Assembly: GCA_009838625.1 (NCBI GenBank)
Contig: VXRG01000131.1
Coordinates: forward strand, 25,020 to 89,019
DNA from: Caldilineaceae bacterium SB0664_bin_27
Lineage (GTDB): Bacteria > Chloroflexota > Anaerolineae > Caldilineales > Caldilineaceae
Direction of reading: 5' to 3'
DNA length: 64,000 nt
The translations under genes were made by a program, and so were the position numbers. The notes below the pieces were generated by a model. That model had not been told where the DNA came from, did not search any database, and was given only the letters and a program-made list of their open reading frames with translations. This document shows positions 19,506-29,399 of the stretch, piece after piece (the stretch's first letter is position 1; each line of letters starts with the position of its first letter).

Positions 19506-20480
19506 ATGCAAGTTCTTTTTCTTCCCTTCAACCCCGTCATGAGCTACTGGTACGATGGATTCGTCGAAGCGGTCGGCGGGCGTTATCCAATCAAGATGTA
19601 CGATCCCGGCAAGCCGGTAGCGCCGCAGTTCGAAGGCATCGACGTGGTAGTGGCGTGCGCCGGCTGCACGCATGAGATGGTCGATGCCTCTGTGGAGGCC
19701 GGCGTCAAACTGTGGCAGGTGCTATCGGTAGGTGTCGACCATTGGGACATGCCCTATTTTTTCAGAAAGGAAATGCCGTTCGCCCATACGCCCGGCCCCT
19801 TCAGCGCCATCGCCCTGGCCGAGCACGCACTTACCCTGATGCTGTTGATCGCCAAGAACCATCGCGCCGCGCAGGCCAACATGCGTGGAGAACTGTTCAG
19901 CCTGCCGCTGAACGACGAATTGGCGGGCAAGAAGCTCGGCCTGATCGGGCTGGGCGCAAGCGGACGTGAACTGGCCAAGCGCGGCCACGCAATGGGTATG
20001 GAGGTAATGGCGATCGACATCGCCGATATCCCGCAGTCGGTGCGCGACGAGTGCCATGTCTCCTTCTTCGGGGATCCCAGCGCCATGGATCATGTGATAG
20101 CCGAGGCAGATTACCTGTCGCTCCACACGCCCAGCACTGCGCAGACCCGGCACATGATCGGGGCGCGGCAGCTTGAGCTGATGAAGCCGACAGCCGTGCT
20201 GATCAACGTGGCGCGCGGGCTGCTGATGGATGTGGACGCACTGGTTGAGGCTCTGCAAAATGGGCAGATACGCGGCGCCGGTCTGGACGCGTTCGCGACC
20301 GAACCGCTGCCGAGCTCCCACCCGCTGCTGCAGATGGAAAACGTGTTCTGCACGCCGCACATCGCCGGCGTAACCAGAGAAACCGCGCAGCGCCGCGGCC
20401 AGGCCGCAGCCGACAACGTGGAGCGGGTCTCCAAGGGACTGGAGCCACTGTACCAGGTCACCCCGGACAATTATAGTTAA
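19506..20480 (+). CDS. D-isomer-specific 2-hydroxyacid dehydrogenase
   Basis: KKLGLIGLGASGRELAKR, LINVARGLLMDVDALVEAL, GAGLDAFATEPLP. Confidence 0.92.
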   Translation: MQVLFLPFNPVMSYWYDGFVEAVGGRYPIKMYDPGKPVAPQFEGIDVVVACAGCTHEMVDASVEAGVKLWQVLSVGVDHWDMPYFFRKEMPFAHTPGPFSAIALAEHALTLMLLIAKNHRAAQANMRGELFSLPLNDELAGKKLGLIGLGASGRELAKRGHAMGMEVMAIDIADIPQSVRDECHVSFFGDPSAMDHVIAEADYLSLHTPSTAQTRHMIGARQLELMKPTAVLINVARGLLMDVDALVEALQNGQIRGAGLDAFATEPLPSSHPLLQMENVFCTPHIAGVTRETAQRRGQAAADNVERVSKGLEPLYQVTPDNYS

Positions 20481-20545
20481 TCAAATAGAGAGAAAGGATT
20501 CCGAGGAGAGAGCGGAAGATAATCGCGAGCGGGTGGTGGTGTGTC

Positions 20546-21391
20546 CTATCCACTATCCGCTGCTGGCCTTACTTCACGCTCGCTGACGGTCACCTTAGGG
20601 CCCTGGCCAAGCTCGATGCCGCCGGTGAGGGGTATTTCCGCGCTGGTGATGAAGCTGGCCGCATTGCTGGCCAGAAAGAGGCAGAGGTTGCCCGCCTCCT
20701 CTATCGTCCCGCTGCGTCCGGTCCACTGCCAGGTTTCCACAAAGTCATGAAACGCTTCGCCGTATTCCATGGTGGCCTCAAGGTCCAAGCGGCTCTGGGT
20801 AAGGATATTGCCGGGCATGATGGCATTCACTCGCACACCGTGCCTGGCTTCGTCAATCGCCAGCGCCTTCGTAAGGCCGTGAACGCCGCCCTTCGAAGCG
20901 CAGTAGGTGGTCGCCTGCCACTGACCCATCGCGCCTACAATGCTGCCCAGGTTGACGATACTTCCGCGCGTTTTGCGCAGATGGGGCAGCGCGTACTTGC
21001 AGGCGGCAAAGACGCTGACAAGATTCAGCTGCAGCAGTTCTTTGAAATCCTCGATTGAGAAACTGTCGATCGGCTGATGGGGAGGGTGCTGGCCGGCGTT
21101 GTTGACGAGACAGTCCAACCGTCCAAAGCGCGCCAGCGTCTGCTCAATTACCCGTTCGACCTGGGCAGGCTGACGCACATCACACGGTTCAAAATGGCAC
21201 TCTCCCGGCCCGGTCGCGGTCAACTCCTCAGCCAGCGCGCGGCCGGTCTCCTGGTCAATGTCGCAGATCACCACGCGCGCGCCTGCCCGCGCAAATACGC
21301 GGGCGCAGCCTGAGCCGATACCCTTGCTGCCGCCCGTGATCAGGGTGGCTTTATCAAATCCAGCGGCAAAGAGATTCTTCTTCTCTGCCAT
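20546..21391 (-). CDS. SDR family oxidoreductase
   Basis: ITGGSKGIGSGCARV, NNAG, YCASKGGVHGLTKALA. Confidence 0.92.
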   Translation of the reverse strand: MAEKKNLFAAGFDKATLITGGSKGIGSGCARVFARAGARVVICDIDQETGRALAEELTATGPGECHFEPCDVRQPAQVERVIEQTLARFGRLDCLVNNAGQHPPHQPIDSFSIEDFKELLQLNLVSVFAACKYALPHLRKTRGSIVNLGSIVGAMGQWQATTYCASKGGVHGLTKALAIDEARHGVRVNAIMPGNILTQSRLDLEATMEYGEAFHDFVETWQWTGRSGTIEEAGNLCLFLASNAASFITSAEIPLTGGIELGQGPKVTVSEREVRPAADSG

Positions 21392-21459
21392 CGCATCAGC
21401 CCCTTGTTGCTGTACTGGTTCGTGAGTGGTCTGCTGTGGGTAGGGCGCAGCGCAAACCT

Positions 21460-22218
21460 CTAGCCGCTGCCATCAGGCCGCCCCCGCACAATCAGGTACT
21501 CCACGTCCTCCAGCGTTGAATCCGCAACGTCAAGAACCCCTTGCCTCTCCCCACCCTTCAGCACCATGACCCGATCCCCGATAGACAGAACATCGGTAAT
21601 GCGATGCGTGATCAGGATGATCGAAATTCCCTGATCGCGCAGTTCAGCCATCAGGTCCAGCAACGTGTTGGCCTCTTTCACCCCCAAAGCGGCTGTCGGC
21701 TCATCCATGATCAGAATCGTGGCATCGAAGCCGATGGCCCGCGCAACGGCCACCATCTGGCGCTGGCCCCCGGACATCCTCTCGACCAGCAGCTTGGGCG
21801 AACTGATATTGATGCGCAGCCGCGACAGCAGCGCTTCCGACTCGTCGTACATCCTCTTCTTGTCGAGAAAAGTGATGCCAAGGACCCGCTTGGTGTACTC
21901 CCGCCCGGTGAAAACATTGGCGGCAACGTCCAGATTGTTGAAGACGGCCAGATCCTGGTAGATCATCGCCAGGCCAAGTGCCTGGGCGTCGCGTGGATTG
22001 CGCAGCGCGGCCTTTTGTCCTTCAACGAAGATTTCGCCCGCGTCCGGAATCACCGACCCATAAAGCGTCTTCATCAGCGTAGACTTTCCGGCCGCGTTGT
22101 CGCCCACCAGCCCCAACAGCTCCCCGCGCCGCAACTCCAAATCGACGCCGTTGAGCGCCTGGACGGTGCCAAATCTCTTCGAGATTCCTCGCATCTCAAC
22201 CGCGTGCTCATTGCTCAT
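21460..22218 (-). CDS. Sugar ABC transporter ATPase (single-domain RbsA/FrcA-like)
   Basis: GDNAAGKSTLMKTLYG, MSGGQRQMVAVARAI; MSNEHAVEMRG start. Confidence 0.9.
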   Translation of the reverse strand: MSNEHAVEMRGISKRFGTVQALNGVDLELRRGELLGLVGDNAAGKSTLMKTLYGSVIPDAGEIFVEGQKAALRNPRDAQALGLAMIYQDLAVFNNLDVAANVFTGREYTKRVLGITFLDKKRMYDESEALLSRLRINISSPKLLVERMSGGQRQMVAVARAIGFDATILIMDEPTAALGVKEANTLLDLMAELRDQGISIILITHRITDVLSIGDRVMVLKGGERQGVLDVADSTLEDVEYLIVRGRPDGSG

Positions 22219-22239
22219 GGGTATACTCGCAATTGCTGT

Positions 22240-22271
22240 GAGGAGTGAGAAGATTTTCCTTCTCACTCCTC
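22240..22271. repeat. Perfect 13-bp inverted repeat, 6-nt loop, between SBP and ATPase genes
   Basis: GAGGAGTGAGAAG-ATTTTC-CTTCTCACTCCTC. Confidence 0.9.
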
Positions 22272-22288
22272 GAGATTCCCCGTTTCTC

Positions 22289-23308
22289 CTACTGCATTAC
22301 CTCCGTTTCGACGATCTCCTTGATCTCCAGGAAATTCTGCTTCATCGTATCCTGGTAGCTGTCGATGTTGGACAGGTCTACAAGCTTGATGCGGGTGTCA
22401 AGATACTGGTAAGTAGCCTGCACGCCCTGGTGCTTGATCATCCACGGAATGTAGACCGCCAGGTAACCCTGACCATAGGGCTGCTGAACGTAGGTGAAGG
22501 AGACGGTTCCATTGCGGATGCCCTCGACGATCTCCGGCGCGTCGTCCACACCCGTAACGATAACATCGTCGCGGCCGGCGTCCGGGAAGGCTACCGTCGC
22601 GCCCACCGAATTCAGGTTGCCAAGCGAGTAGTAGGCGTCCATTTCAGGATAGGTGACCAGAGCCTCTTCCGCGCAGCGGACCGTGCCCTCCGGGTTGTCG
22701 CAGTCGATCAGCACGCCGATCACTTTGATGTCCGGCGCATGTTCGGCGAAGTAGTCCTCAAGCCCGGCCTGGCGGTCCTTATCGACCACATTGCCAGGCT
22801 CGCCAAAGGCAACCACCACATTGCCTTCGCCGCCCATCAGGTCAACCAGTCGTTCGGCTACGGTCGCGCCGGCCGTGTAGAAGTCGGTCGCCATGCAGAC
22901 GTCGGCATTGACCGCCTCGGAGCAGGAGGCATTCTGGGTGGTACCAAGTCCTCTCTCTTTGGCTTGGGCCAGGATACCTTCCATGATATCGGGCACACCC
23001 GTCATCACGCTCAGGCCGGCGATGCAGGGCAGAGAGAGGGCGGACTCCGTCATATCCAACTGTTTCTCAGGGCTGTATTCAGCAGGCGCCAGGAAGACGA
23101 TCTCCACGCCCAGCTCCTCCGCAGCGGCCTCGGCGCCGCCTTGCCAAGCCGTAATGTAAGGATGCACCAGAGGCGCGCTGACAATGTAGCGCTCTGTTTC
23201 GCCGCAATCCGGCTCCCTCTCAACAACCACCGTTTCCGGCATGGTGCAGGCAGCCAACCCTACAGCCAACAGCACAATCAACGCTATACCGAATAACAAG
23301 CGCTTCAT
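22289..23308 (-). CDS. Sugar ABC transporter substrate-binding lipoprotein (RbsB-like)
   Basis: Lipobox LAAC; periplasmic-binding protein-like sequence; upstream of ATPase. Confidence 0.85.
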   Translation of the reverse strand: MKRLLFGIALIVLLAVGLAACTMPETVVVEREPDCGETERYIVSAPLVHPYITAWQGGAEAAAEELGVEIVFLAPAEYSPEKQLDMTESALSLPCIAGLSVMTGVPDIMEGILAQAKERGLGTTQNASCSEAVNADVCMATDFYTAGATVAERLVDLMGGEGNVVVAFGEPGNVVDKDRQAGLEDYFAEHAPDIKVIGVLIDCDNPEGTVRCAEEALVTYPEMDAYYSLGNLNSVGATVAFPDAGRDDVIVTGVDDAPEIVEGIRNGTVSFTYVQQPYGQGYLAVYIPWMIKHQGVQATYQYLDTRIKLVDLSNIDSYQDTMKQNFLEIKEIVETEVMQ

Positions 23309-23471
23309 GACTCTTTCCTCCTTCGTCTGAAAGATATTTTGTCCAGTCCTGCGGTGCGACTCGGTACGCATGACGGTCTTTTTCTATCGCCACCTCCTTA
23401 CGCCGGTGACCAGTGGACAGTGTTCATGGACAGCGTCTTCCACCGCAAACCGGACACCAGGCTTGCCCCGT

Positions 23472-24488
23472 TCAACGATCGCGGCCCAAAATGATGCGCC
23501 AGGTTAACTCTCCTCGCCGGAACTGGTCGATCAACAGGGCCACCACCACCAACATGCCCTGCACGATATCCTGCAGATAGATGTTCAGCTGCAAGACGAC
23601 GAGAGAGTTGCGGGCAATCCCCATGATGGCGGCGCCGATCAGCGTGCCGGCCATTGAGCCAACGCCGCCGGTCAACAGCGTGCCTCCCACGATCGCAGCC
23701 GTGACCACCGGGAAAAGCAGCCCCTGGCCGATCTGTGGCAGCGCATTGCCCACCCGGCCCAGCAGGACGATCCCGCCCAACGCCGACAGAAAGCCGCTGA
23801 GGGTGAAGATGCCGACGCGGATGCGTTCGACATTCATGCCCACATCCTGGCTGGCCTTCAAGTTGCCGCCGATCATGCGAACGCGCAGCCCGAAAAGCGT
23901 CCGCGTCAGCAGAATGTGCATGAGAAAGGCGACGATAAACATCAGGACGATCAGGGCCGGCACCGGACCGATAAGCCCTCTGCCCAGCCAGGTCAGGCCG
24001 TCGGGCAGGCCGATGATCGACTCACCGCGGGTGATATAGAAATTGACGCCCAGAAAGACCGCACCGGTGGCAAGCGTCATCACAATCGGATGAAGGCGAA
24101 AGCGAGCCGCCAGAACACCGTTGAGAAAGCCGCACAGCACGCCTACACCCAACCCCCCGATTATGGCGATGGGTGGATCAAGACCTGCGTTTTTCCACAG
24201 TTTGGCCGTGACCATCGCGGCCAGGCCGGCTATCGACCCCTGCGACAGATCGAACGCGCCCGATACGATCACCAGTGTCTGGCCCATCGCCACGATCGAT
24301 GTGACCGAAATCTGCCTGAGAATCGTGGTCAGGTTGAAGGGCCTCCGAAATATCGGCGAAACCGTGTACATGACCACAAAAAAGACAACCAGGGCCAGGA
24401 ATACGCCGGACTCGCGGTGCGCCATCAGTTCCCGGACGCGAGCGCGCGCCGATTCCACGCGGGTGGTCGGCGTCTGATTCGCCGTCAT
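23472..24488 (-). CDS. Sugar ABC transporter permease (RbsC-like)
   Basis: GAFDLSQGSIAGLAAMVTA, GVLAARFRLHPIVMTLATGAVFLGV, GGVGSMAGTLIGA. Confidence 0.92.
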   Translation of the reverse strand: MTANQTPTTRVESARARVRELMAHRESGVFLALVVFFVVMYTVSPIFRRPFNLTTILRQISVTSIVAMGQTLVIVSGAFDLSQGSIAGLAAMVTAKLWKNAGLDPPIAIIGGLGVGVLCGFLNGVLAARFRLHPIVMTLATGAVFLGVNFYITRGESIIGLPDGLTWLGRGLIGPVPALIVLMFIVAFLMHILLTRTLFGLRVRMIGGNLKASQDVGMNVERIRVGIFTLSGFLSALGGIVLLGRVGNALPQIGQGLLFPVVTAAIVGGTLLTGGVGSMAGTLIGAAIMGIARNSLVVLQLNIYLQDIVQGMLVVVALLIDQFRRGELTWRIILGRDR

Positions 24489-24545
24489 CTGGACTCTCCT
24501 CTGGATCCTGCTCTAAACCAACCGGAGATGCGGGCGGAAGGGCCG

Positions 24546-25241
24546 CTACTCGTCGCGTCCCATGCGCTTCTTCAACCCCGCGTAGCTGTACTCGTCGCTG
24601 GCAAGGAAATCGAAGTAGGATCGCTCAATCTCCAGGACGCGATGCGCCTGGTCGACGACCTCTTCGGCAATAGAGAGAGGAATTGAGACGACACCGTTGG
24701 CGTCCCCGTGTAACAGGTCGCCCGGCTGAATTGTCAGCCCGTAGATCGATATCGTTGTACCCGTATTGGTATAGGCGCCGTAGCCGTGCGAGACGACAGC
24801 ACCCGGGCAGAATAGCTGGAACCCCGGCGCGCGCTGTGCGATGCCCTGAAAGTCACGGCTGCCCAGATCGGTCACAATGCCGACCCCGCCCAGCTTCTGC
24901 AGAGCCGAGCAGAACATGTCGCCGGCCAGACAGCTGCGCATGCGGTCCCCGCCCGTGTACTGGACGGCCAGGACCACCGGTTTGGGCGCGGCAGCGACCA
25001 TGTCCAGGACGTCGTGCAGGCGATTGGGCCTATCGTCGCCGGCGCTGGTGGTGTCCTGCGTCGCCGTCACCGCGAATCCGACCATCGGCTCATGCTCGGG
25101 GAACTGGCAGCGCAGCTCCAGTGAGGCATAGCCGCTGACCGGATCGCGCACCTCGAAATGTTCGATGGCATTGGCGACCGTGGCGCTGTCGATCCGGCGC
25201 AGCGCCTCGATGGTTTCGGCAGAAATTTGCGGGTTCGTCAT
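24546..25241 (-). CDS. RraA family protein (HMG/CHA aldolase-like)
   Basis: GGDRMRSCLAGDMFCSALQKLGGVGIVTDLGSRDF..PGDLLHGDANGVVSIP. Confidence 0.9.
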   Translation of the reverse strand: MTNPQISAETIEALRRIDSATVANAIEHFEVRDPVSGYASLELRCQFPEHEPMVGFAVTATQDTTSAGDDRPNRLHDVLDMVAAAPKPVVLAVQYTGGDRMRSCLAGDMFCSALQKLGGVGIVTDLGSRDFQGIAQRAPGFQLFCPGAVVSHGYGAYTNTGTTISIYGLTIQPGDLLHGDANGVVSIPLSIAEEVVDQAHRVLEIERSYFDFLASDEYSYAGLKKRMGRDE

Positions 25242-25294
25242 TGTGTTCTCCTTGAACTGTACGCCGGCGGCTGTTTGGTTGTGACCATCTGAAT

Positions 25295-26341
25295 CTACGC
25301 GATTTCCACACCGACCGTTGCGGCTGCCTCGGTGAGGGACTGCCAGATATCTTCGGCGATCGGAATGCCCTCACGCCGTCTCTGCTCCCGCGTGCGCGCC
25401 TCCAAATCTCCCGGCGCCAGCACCTCATCGAAACCCGGCGCCGGCGGCACCGCCCGCACGCGCCGCTCCATCTCGTCCGCCCGTTCGGCATATTCGGCGA
25501 AAGGCTGGAACAGGTCCGCCTTGATTGCCATCATCGTGACGCCCTGGTGAAGCATGATGGCGCCGGCTCGCCCCGCCTCCACGTAGCTGTCCGCGCCGGT
25601 GAATATTCGCCCCAGGTACTCGGCGGCCATCATCAGCGTATAACCTTTGTGGGCGCCAAACGGCAGGTGCCCGCCGCCCGCGAAAAAGTCGTCCGGATTG
25701 GTGGTCGGGACGCCATCCTTGTCAACGATGCTGTTTGGGGGGAGCTGTTCGCCGCGGTTGTAGGCATTGTCGACTTTGACGCCGGAGAGGGCGGTCGTGG
25801 CCCAGTCGAACATCATCGTCGACTCTTCCCCTGCCGGCAGCCCGACCGAGATCGGATTGGTGTGTAGGACGCGCCTCCTGCCGCCGTAGGGGACGGTGGC
25901 AGGCGTGACTTCACCGTATCCCCCGGCCCAGACCATGCCGACCATATTTTCGGCGGCCGCCATCTCCACGTAGTGGCCCAGCCGGCCGATGTGGTGCAGC
26001 TGCACCATGCCGACCACCGCCACGTTCTGCGTCTTGGCCTTGCTGATCGCCAGCTCCATTGCGTACTTGGCGCCTACGTGACCGAAAGTCCAGTTGCCCG
26101 TCACCAGCGCGCTGGTGGCGGTCTCCTGCAGGATCGACGGCTTGGCCGCAGGAAAGATCTCGTCGGCCTGTATGCCGGCCACGTAGATCGGCATGGGCCA
26201 GATGCCGTGCGTGTCCACACCGCTCAGATTGGACAGCACGAGGTGGTGGGCCACCTCCTCGGCGTTCTGCTCATCCGCGCCGGCGGCCAGCAGGATCTGT
26301 TTGACCAGGGAGTGAAGCTCGTCCGCGGTTTTTGTTATCAT
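25295..26341 (-). CDS. Ldh family (malate/L-lactate type) oxidoreductase
   Basis: LSGVDTHGIWPMPIYVAGIQ..VPYGGRRRVLHTNPISVGLPA..PFGAHKGYTLMM. Confidence 0.9.
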   Translation of the reverse strand: MITKTADELHSLVKQILLAAGADEQNAEEVAHHLVLSNLSGVDTHGIWPMPIYVAGIQADEIFPAAKPSILQETATSALVTGNWTFGHVGAKYAMELAISKAKTQNVAVVGMVQLHHIGRLGHYVEMAAAENMVGMVWAGGYGEVTPATVPYGGRRRVLHTNPISVGLPAGEESTMMFDWATTALSGVKVDNAYNRGEQLPPNSIVDKDGVPTTNPDDFFAGGGHLPFGAHKGYTLMMAAEYLGRIFTGADSYVEAGRAGAIMLHQGVTMMAIKADLFQPFAEYAERADEMERRVRAVPPAPGFDEVLAPGDLEARTREQRRREGIPIAEDIWQSLTEAAATVGVEIA

Positions 26342-26406
26342 GTCATTTCCTTTGTGGCCAGCGGCCAGTGATGAGTGTCTGGCCGCTGGTTAGCGGCCGT
26401 TGAGGC

Positions 26407-26793
26407 TCAGTCGGACGGCGGTTTGACTTCATACAGTTCGCCCTGCAATCCAACCGGCGTTGAAAAGAATATGTAACGCACAATCTCGCCGGTATCCACC
26501 ACGTCTACGTCAATCTGCTGGATCTCCTCCGTGTCAAAGGTGACCCCCTTCGCTTTGAGGTCGGTAACCGCGGCGTCGATGTCGTCAACCTGCCAGGCGA
26601 CGTGCTTGACAATGCCGGGCGCAGCGTCATCGGTCGCCTGCCACAGCTCCAGGCCGGGATACCAGGCGATTGTAAGCCCCGGCCGGTTGACCTCTCTCAG
26701 CTTGTTCAGACCGCAATGATCTTCCAGGTAGCTTCTCGTTGCCTCCAGATCAGCGACATCCACCGAGACATGGTTGTCTATGATTTCAAACAC
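26407..26793 (-). CDS. VOC family protein
   Basis: VFEIIDNHVSVDVADLEATRSYLEDHCGL..VKHVAWQVDDIDAAVTDLKAKG; GTG start after AAGGAGG. Confidence 0.82.
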   Translation of the reverse strand: MFEIIDNHVSVDVADLEATRSYLEDHCGLNKLREVNRPGLTIAWYPGLELWQATDDAAPGIVKHVAWQVDDIDAAVTDLKAKGVTFDTEEIQQIDVDVVDTGEIVRYIFFSTPVGLQGELYEVKPPSD

Positions 26794-26903
26794 TGTTTCC
26801 TCCTTAAGGACACTCGTTTGTCGACAGACCGGCGCGCCAGGCTGCGGCATGACCGGCTACTCGCAATTGTTCAACGCGCTGCGACTGGCCGCGCGCCCGC
26901 GTC

Positions 26904-27236
26904 TCAGACTGAATGCACAAGCTCCATCTGCGCCCACCATTCGCCCGTCTGTGCCTCCGGCGCCGGTTCCTGGAAGCCGCGCATCAGGTCGTCCCACTCC
27001 CGCAGCCGCGCCGCCCCGCCCCCAGGCGCGGAGAACGCGCGGCCAAAGTCGAACCCGTCTTCCGTTTCGATGTACATGAACAGGCGCCGGCCTATGAGAA
27101 ATATCCTGGTCTTGCAGATGCCCAGGTTGCGGGCCTGTTCCAGCACCTCCGGCCAGACTTGCCGGTGGTACGCTTTGTACTGTTCGATGACCTCAGGGTC
27201 ATCCTTCAAATTGATGGTCAGACCATAGCATTTCAT
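26904..27236 (-). CDS. L-rhamnose mutarotase family protein
   Basis: YKAYHRQVWPEVLEQARNLGICKTRIFLIGRRLFMYIE. Confidence 0.88.
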   Translation of the reverse strand: MKCYGLTINLKDDPEVIEQYKAYHRQVWPEVLEQARNLGICKTRIFLIGRRLFMYIETEDGFDFGRAFSAPGGGAARLREWDDLMRGFQEPAPEAQTGEWWAQMELVHSV

Positions 27237-27277
27237 GGGCCTTTCCCCTCTGCGGGCCTTCGAGATCGTCGTAAAAG

Positions 27278-28510
27278 CTACTGCAAAATGACCGGCAAGC
27301 TCTTCAGGTTGTGAAAGGTGTTATTCTGCTGCCATTCGACTCCCGCCTCGTCCAGTTTCATATCTGGAAACCGGTGCAGCAGGGTGGTGAAAGCGATCTC
27401 GGCCTCGCGGCGGGCGAGCGGCGCGCCCGCGCAAAAGTGGATGCCCCAACCGAATGATGTGTGCAGGTTTGGGTCACGCGTGATATCCAGCCGGTCGGGA
27501 TGTTCGAACTGCGCCGGGTCCCTGTTTGCCGCACCCAACATCAGCGAAAGAGTCTGCCCCTTGGGAATCTGCTTGCCACCGATCTCGACGTCTTCTGCGG
27601 TCAATCGCCAGGCGCGCAGGAACGAGGTATCGAAGCGCAGAAACTCCTCCACCGCCGTTCCGATCAAGTCCGGGTTCTCCCGCAACATGCGCAACTGGTC
27701 CGGATGGTGCAGCAACGCCAGCAACCCGTTCCCGATCAGTCCGGTGGTCGTCTCGTGACCGGCCGTCAGCAGCGTTATGCAGGTTGCGACCAGTTCGGTC
27801 TCGCTCAGCATCTCGCCCCGCTCCTCGGCAGCCACCAGCGCGCTGATCAGATCATCCTCAGGCTGTTTCCGCCGCGCCTCGATCAGTTGCAGAAGCCACG
27901 CCTTGGTCTCAAGCAGCGCGGCCGTGCTCTTCATGATCGTCTCGATATGAGGGCGCCCTGTGCCATGAAAGGCGACGATGTCGTCCGACCATTCCTTGAA
28001 CTGGTCACGGTCCTCCGCCGGTACGCCCAATGTTTCCGCGATTACGATCGCCGGCAGCGGGTAGGCGAAACTGCTGATCACCTCCATGGCGCCGCCGCTT
28101 TCAGCCTGATCGAGCAGTTCGTCCACGATCTCCTGCACCCGCGGCCGCATTCCCTCAACGACGCGAGCGCTAAAGGCGGTGTTCACCAGCCCCCGCACCC
28201 GCGTATGCTCTGGCGGGTCGGTATTCGGCATCCCCACCGTGAAGTTATCGTAGAGCGGGCGAATCTGCGCGCGCACGTCTGTTGGCAGCTGGTCCAGGAA
28301 GGATGCTATGCGTCCCACGTTGGTGAAGCGGCGATAGTCGCGCAGTACCGCAATTACGTCGGCGTAGCGCGTCAGCACCCAACAACCCCAGGCATCGCTC
28401 CAGTGGACCGGATCCTGTTCGCGCAACTCATGATAGATGGGGTACGGATCGCTGAGTATTTCCGGCGAGATCAGAAGTTGATCAAGCGAGGAAACGCTGT
28501 TCATAACCAT
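27278..28510 (-). CDS. Cytochrome P450
   Basis: AGHETTTGLIGNG (I-helix), ExxR-like FLRAWRL, FGWGIHFCAGAPLARREAEIA (heme-Cys loop). Confidence 0.95.
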   Translation of the reverse strand: MVMNSVSSLDQLLISPEILSDPYPIYHELREQDPVHWSDAWGCWVLTRYADVIAVLRDYRRFTNVGRIASFLDQLPTDVRAQIRPLYDNFTVGMPNTDPPEHTRVRGLVNTAFSARVVEGMRPRVQEIVDELLDQAESGGAMEVISSFAYPLPAIVIAETLGVPAEDRDQFKEWSDDIVAFHGTGRPHIETIMKSTAALLETKAWLLQLIEARRKQPEDDLISALVAAEERGEMLSETELVATCITLLTAGHETTTGLIGNGLLALLHHPDQLRMLRENPDLIGTAVEEFLRFDTSFLRAWRLTAEDVEIGGKQIPKGQTLSLMLGAANRDPAQFEHPDRLDITRDPNLHTSFGWGIHFCAGAPLARREAEIAFTTLLHRFPDMKLDEAGVEWQQNNTFHNLKSLPVILQ

Positions 28511-28567
28511 GGATCCTCCTTACCACTCCGTGGCAAGCACTTGCATCTGCTACGAGCCACTGCCGTT

Positions 28568-29389
28568 TCAACGTCCCGGAATCGAGTCGATAAGCAGTTG
28601 GGTATAAGAGTGTTGCGGCCGCTCCAGAACATCCTGGGTCTTCCCCGCCTCCACGATGTCACCCTTCTGCATCACGTAGACGCGTGAGGTCAGATAGCGC
28701 ACCAGGCCCAGGTCGTGTGAGATGAAAATGATCGCCAGCCCCCGTTCCGATTGCAGCCGGCGCAGCAGATTCAACAGCTGCGCCTGCGCCGACTGGTCGA
28801 TGGACGAAGTCGGCTCGTCCGCGATCAGCACCTTGGGGTCGGGCGCGAGCGCCCGCGCCACACTCACCCGCTGCCGCTGCCCGCCCGACAGCGATTTGGG
28901 GAACTGCCGCGCCTGGTCGTCGCTGATGCCCATCGCATTCAGCAGCCGCAGCGCCTCCATCCTCGCTTCCGCGCCCGACAGATTCTGCCAGACCTGAACC
29001 GCTTCCGCCACTGCCTGCCAGACCCTCATGCGCGGGTTGAGCGATGAGTAGGGGTCCTGGAAGATCATCTGCGTCTTCCAGCGCTCGCTTCTTGGCATGC
29101 GCTGCTCGGTCCCCGCGCTGAAGAGCGGCTGCCCTTCCAGCCAGACTTCGCCCGCGCTCGGCCTCTGCAGACCGACCAGCGCCCGCGCCAGCGTCGTCTT
29201 CCCGCTCCCGCTCTCGCCCACAATGCCCACCGCCTCTCCGCCATGGACGGTAACGCTGGCCGCGCGCACGGCGTCGAATGCCTCAGCGCCGCGTCCGAAC
29301 GTTACCGAAATATCCTTCCCCTCCAATAGCGGACGGGTCATATCCTTCTGTTGCATCTTCTCCCCGGCGTGAGCGGTAACGGCAGTCAT
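28568..29389 (-). CDS. Oligopeptide ABC transporter ATPase (DppF-like)
   Basis: [29 protein letters not shown]; start probably MTAVTAH at 29389. Confidence 0.9.
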   Translation of the reverse strand: MTAVTAHAGEKMQQKDMTRPLLEGKDISVTFGRGAEAFDAVRAASVTVHGGEAVGIVGESGSGKTTLARALVGLQRPSAGEVWLEGQPLFSAGTEQRMPRSERWKTQMIFQDPYSSLNPRMRVWQAVAEAVQVWQNLSGAEARMEALRLLNAMGISDDQARQFPKSLSGGQRQRVSVARALAPDPKVLIADEPTSSIDQSAQAQLLNLLRRLQSERGLAIIFISHDLGLVRYLTSRVYVMQKGDIVEAGKTQDVLERPQHSYTQLLIDSIPGR

Positions 29390-29399
29390 ATCCGGTCTC

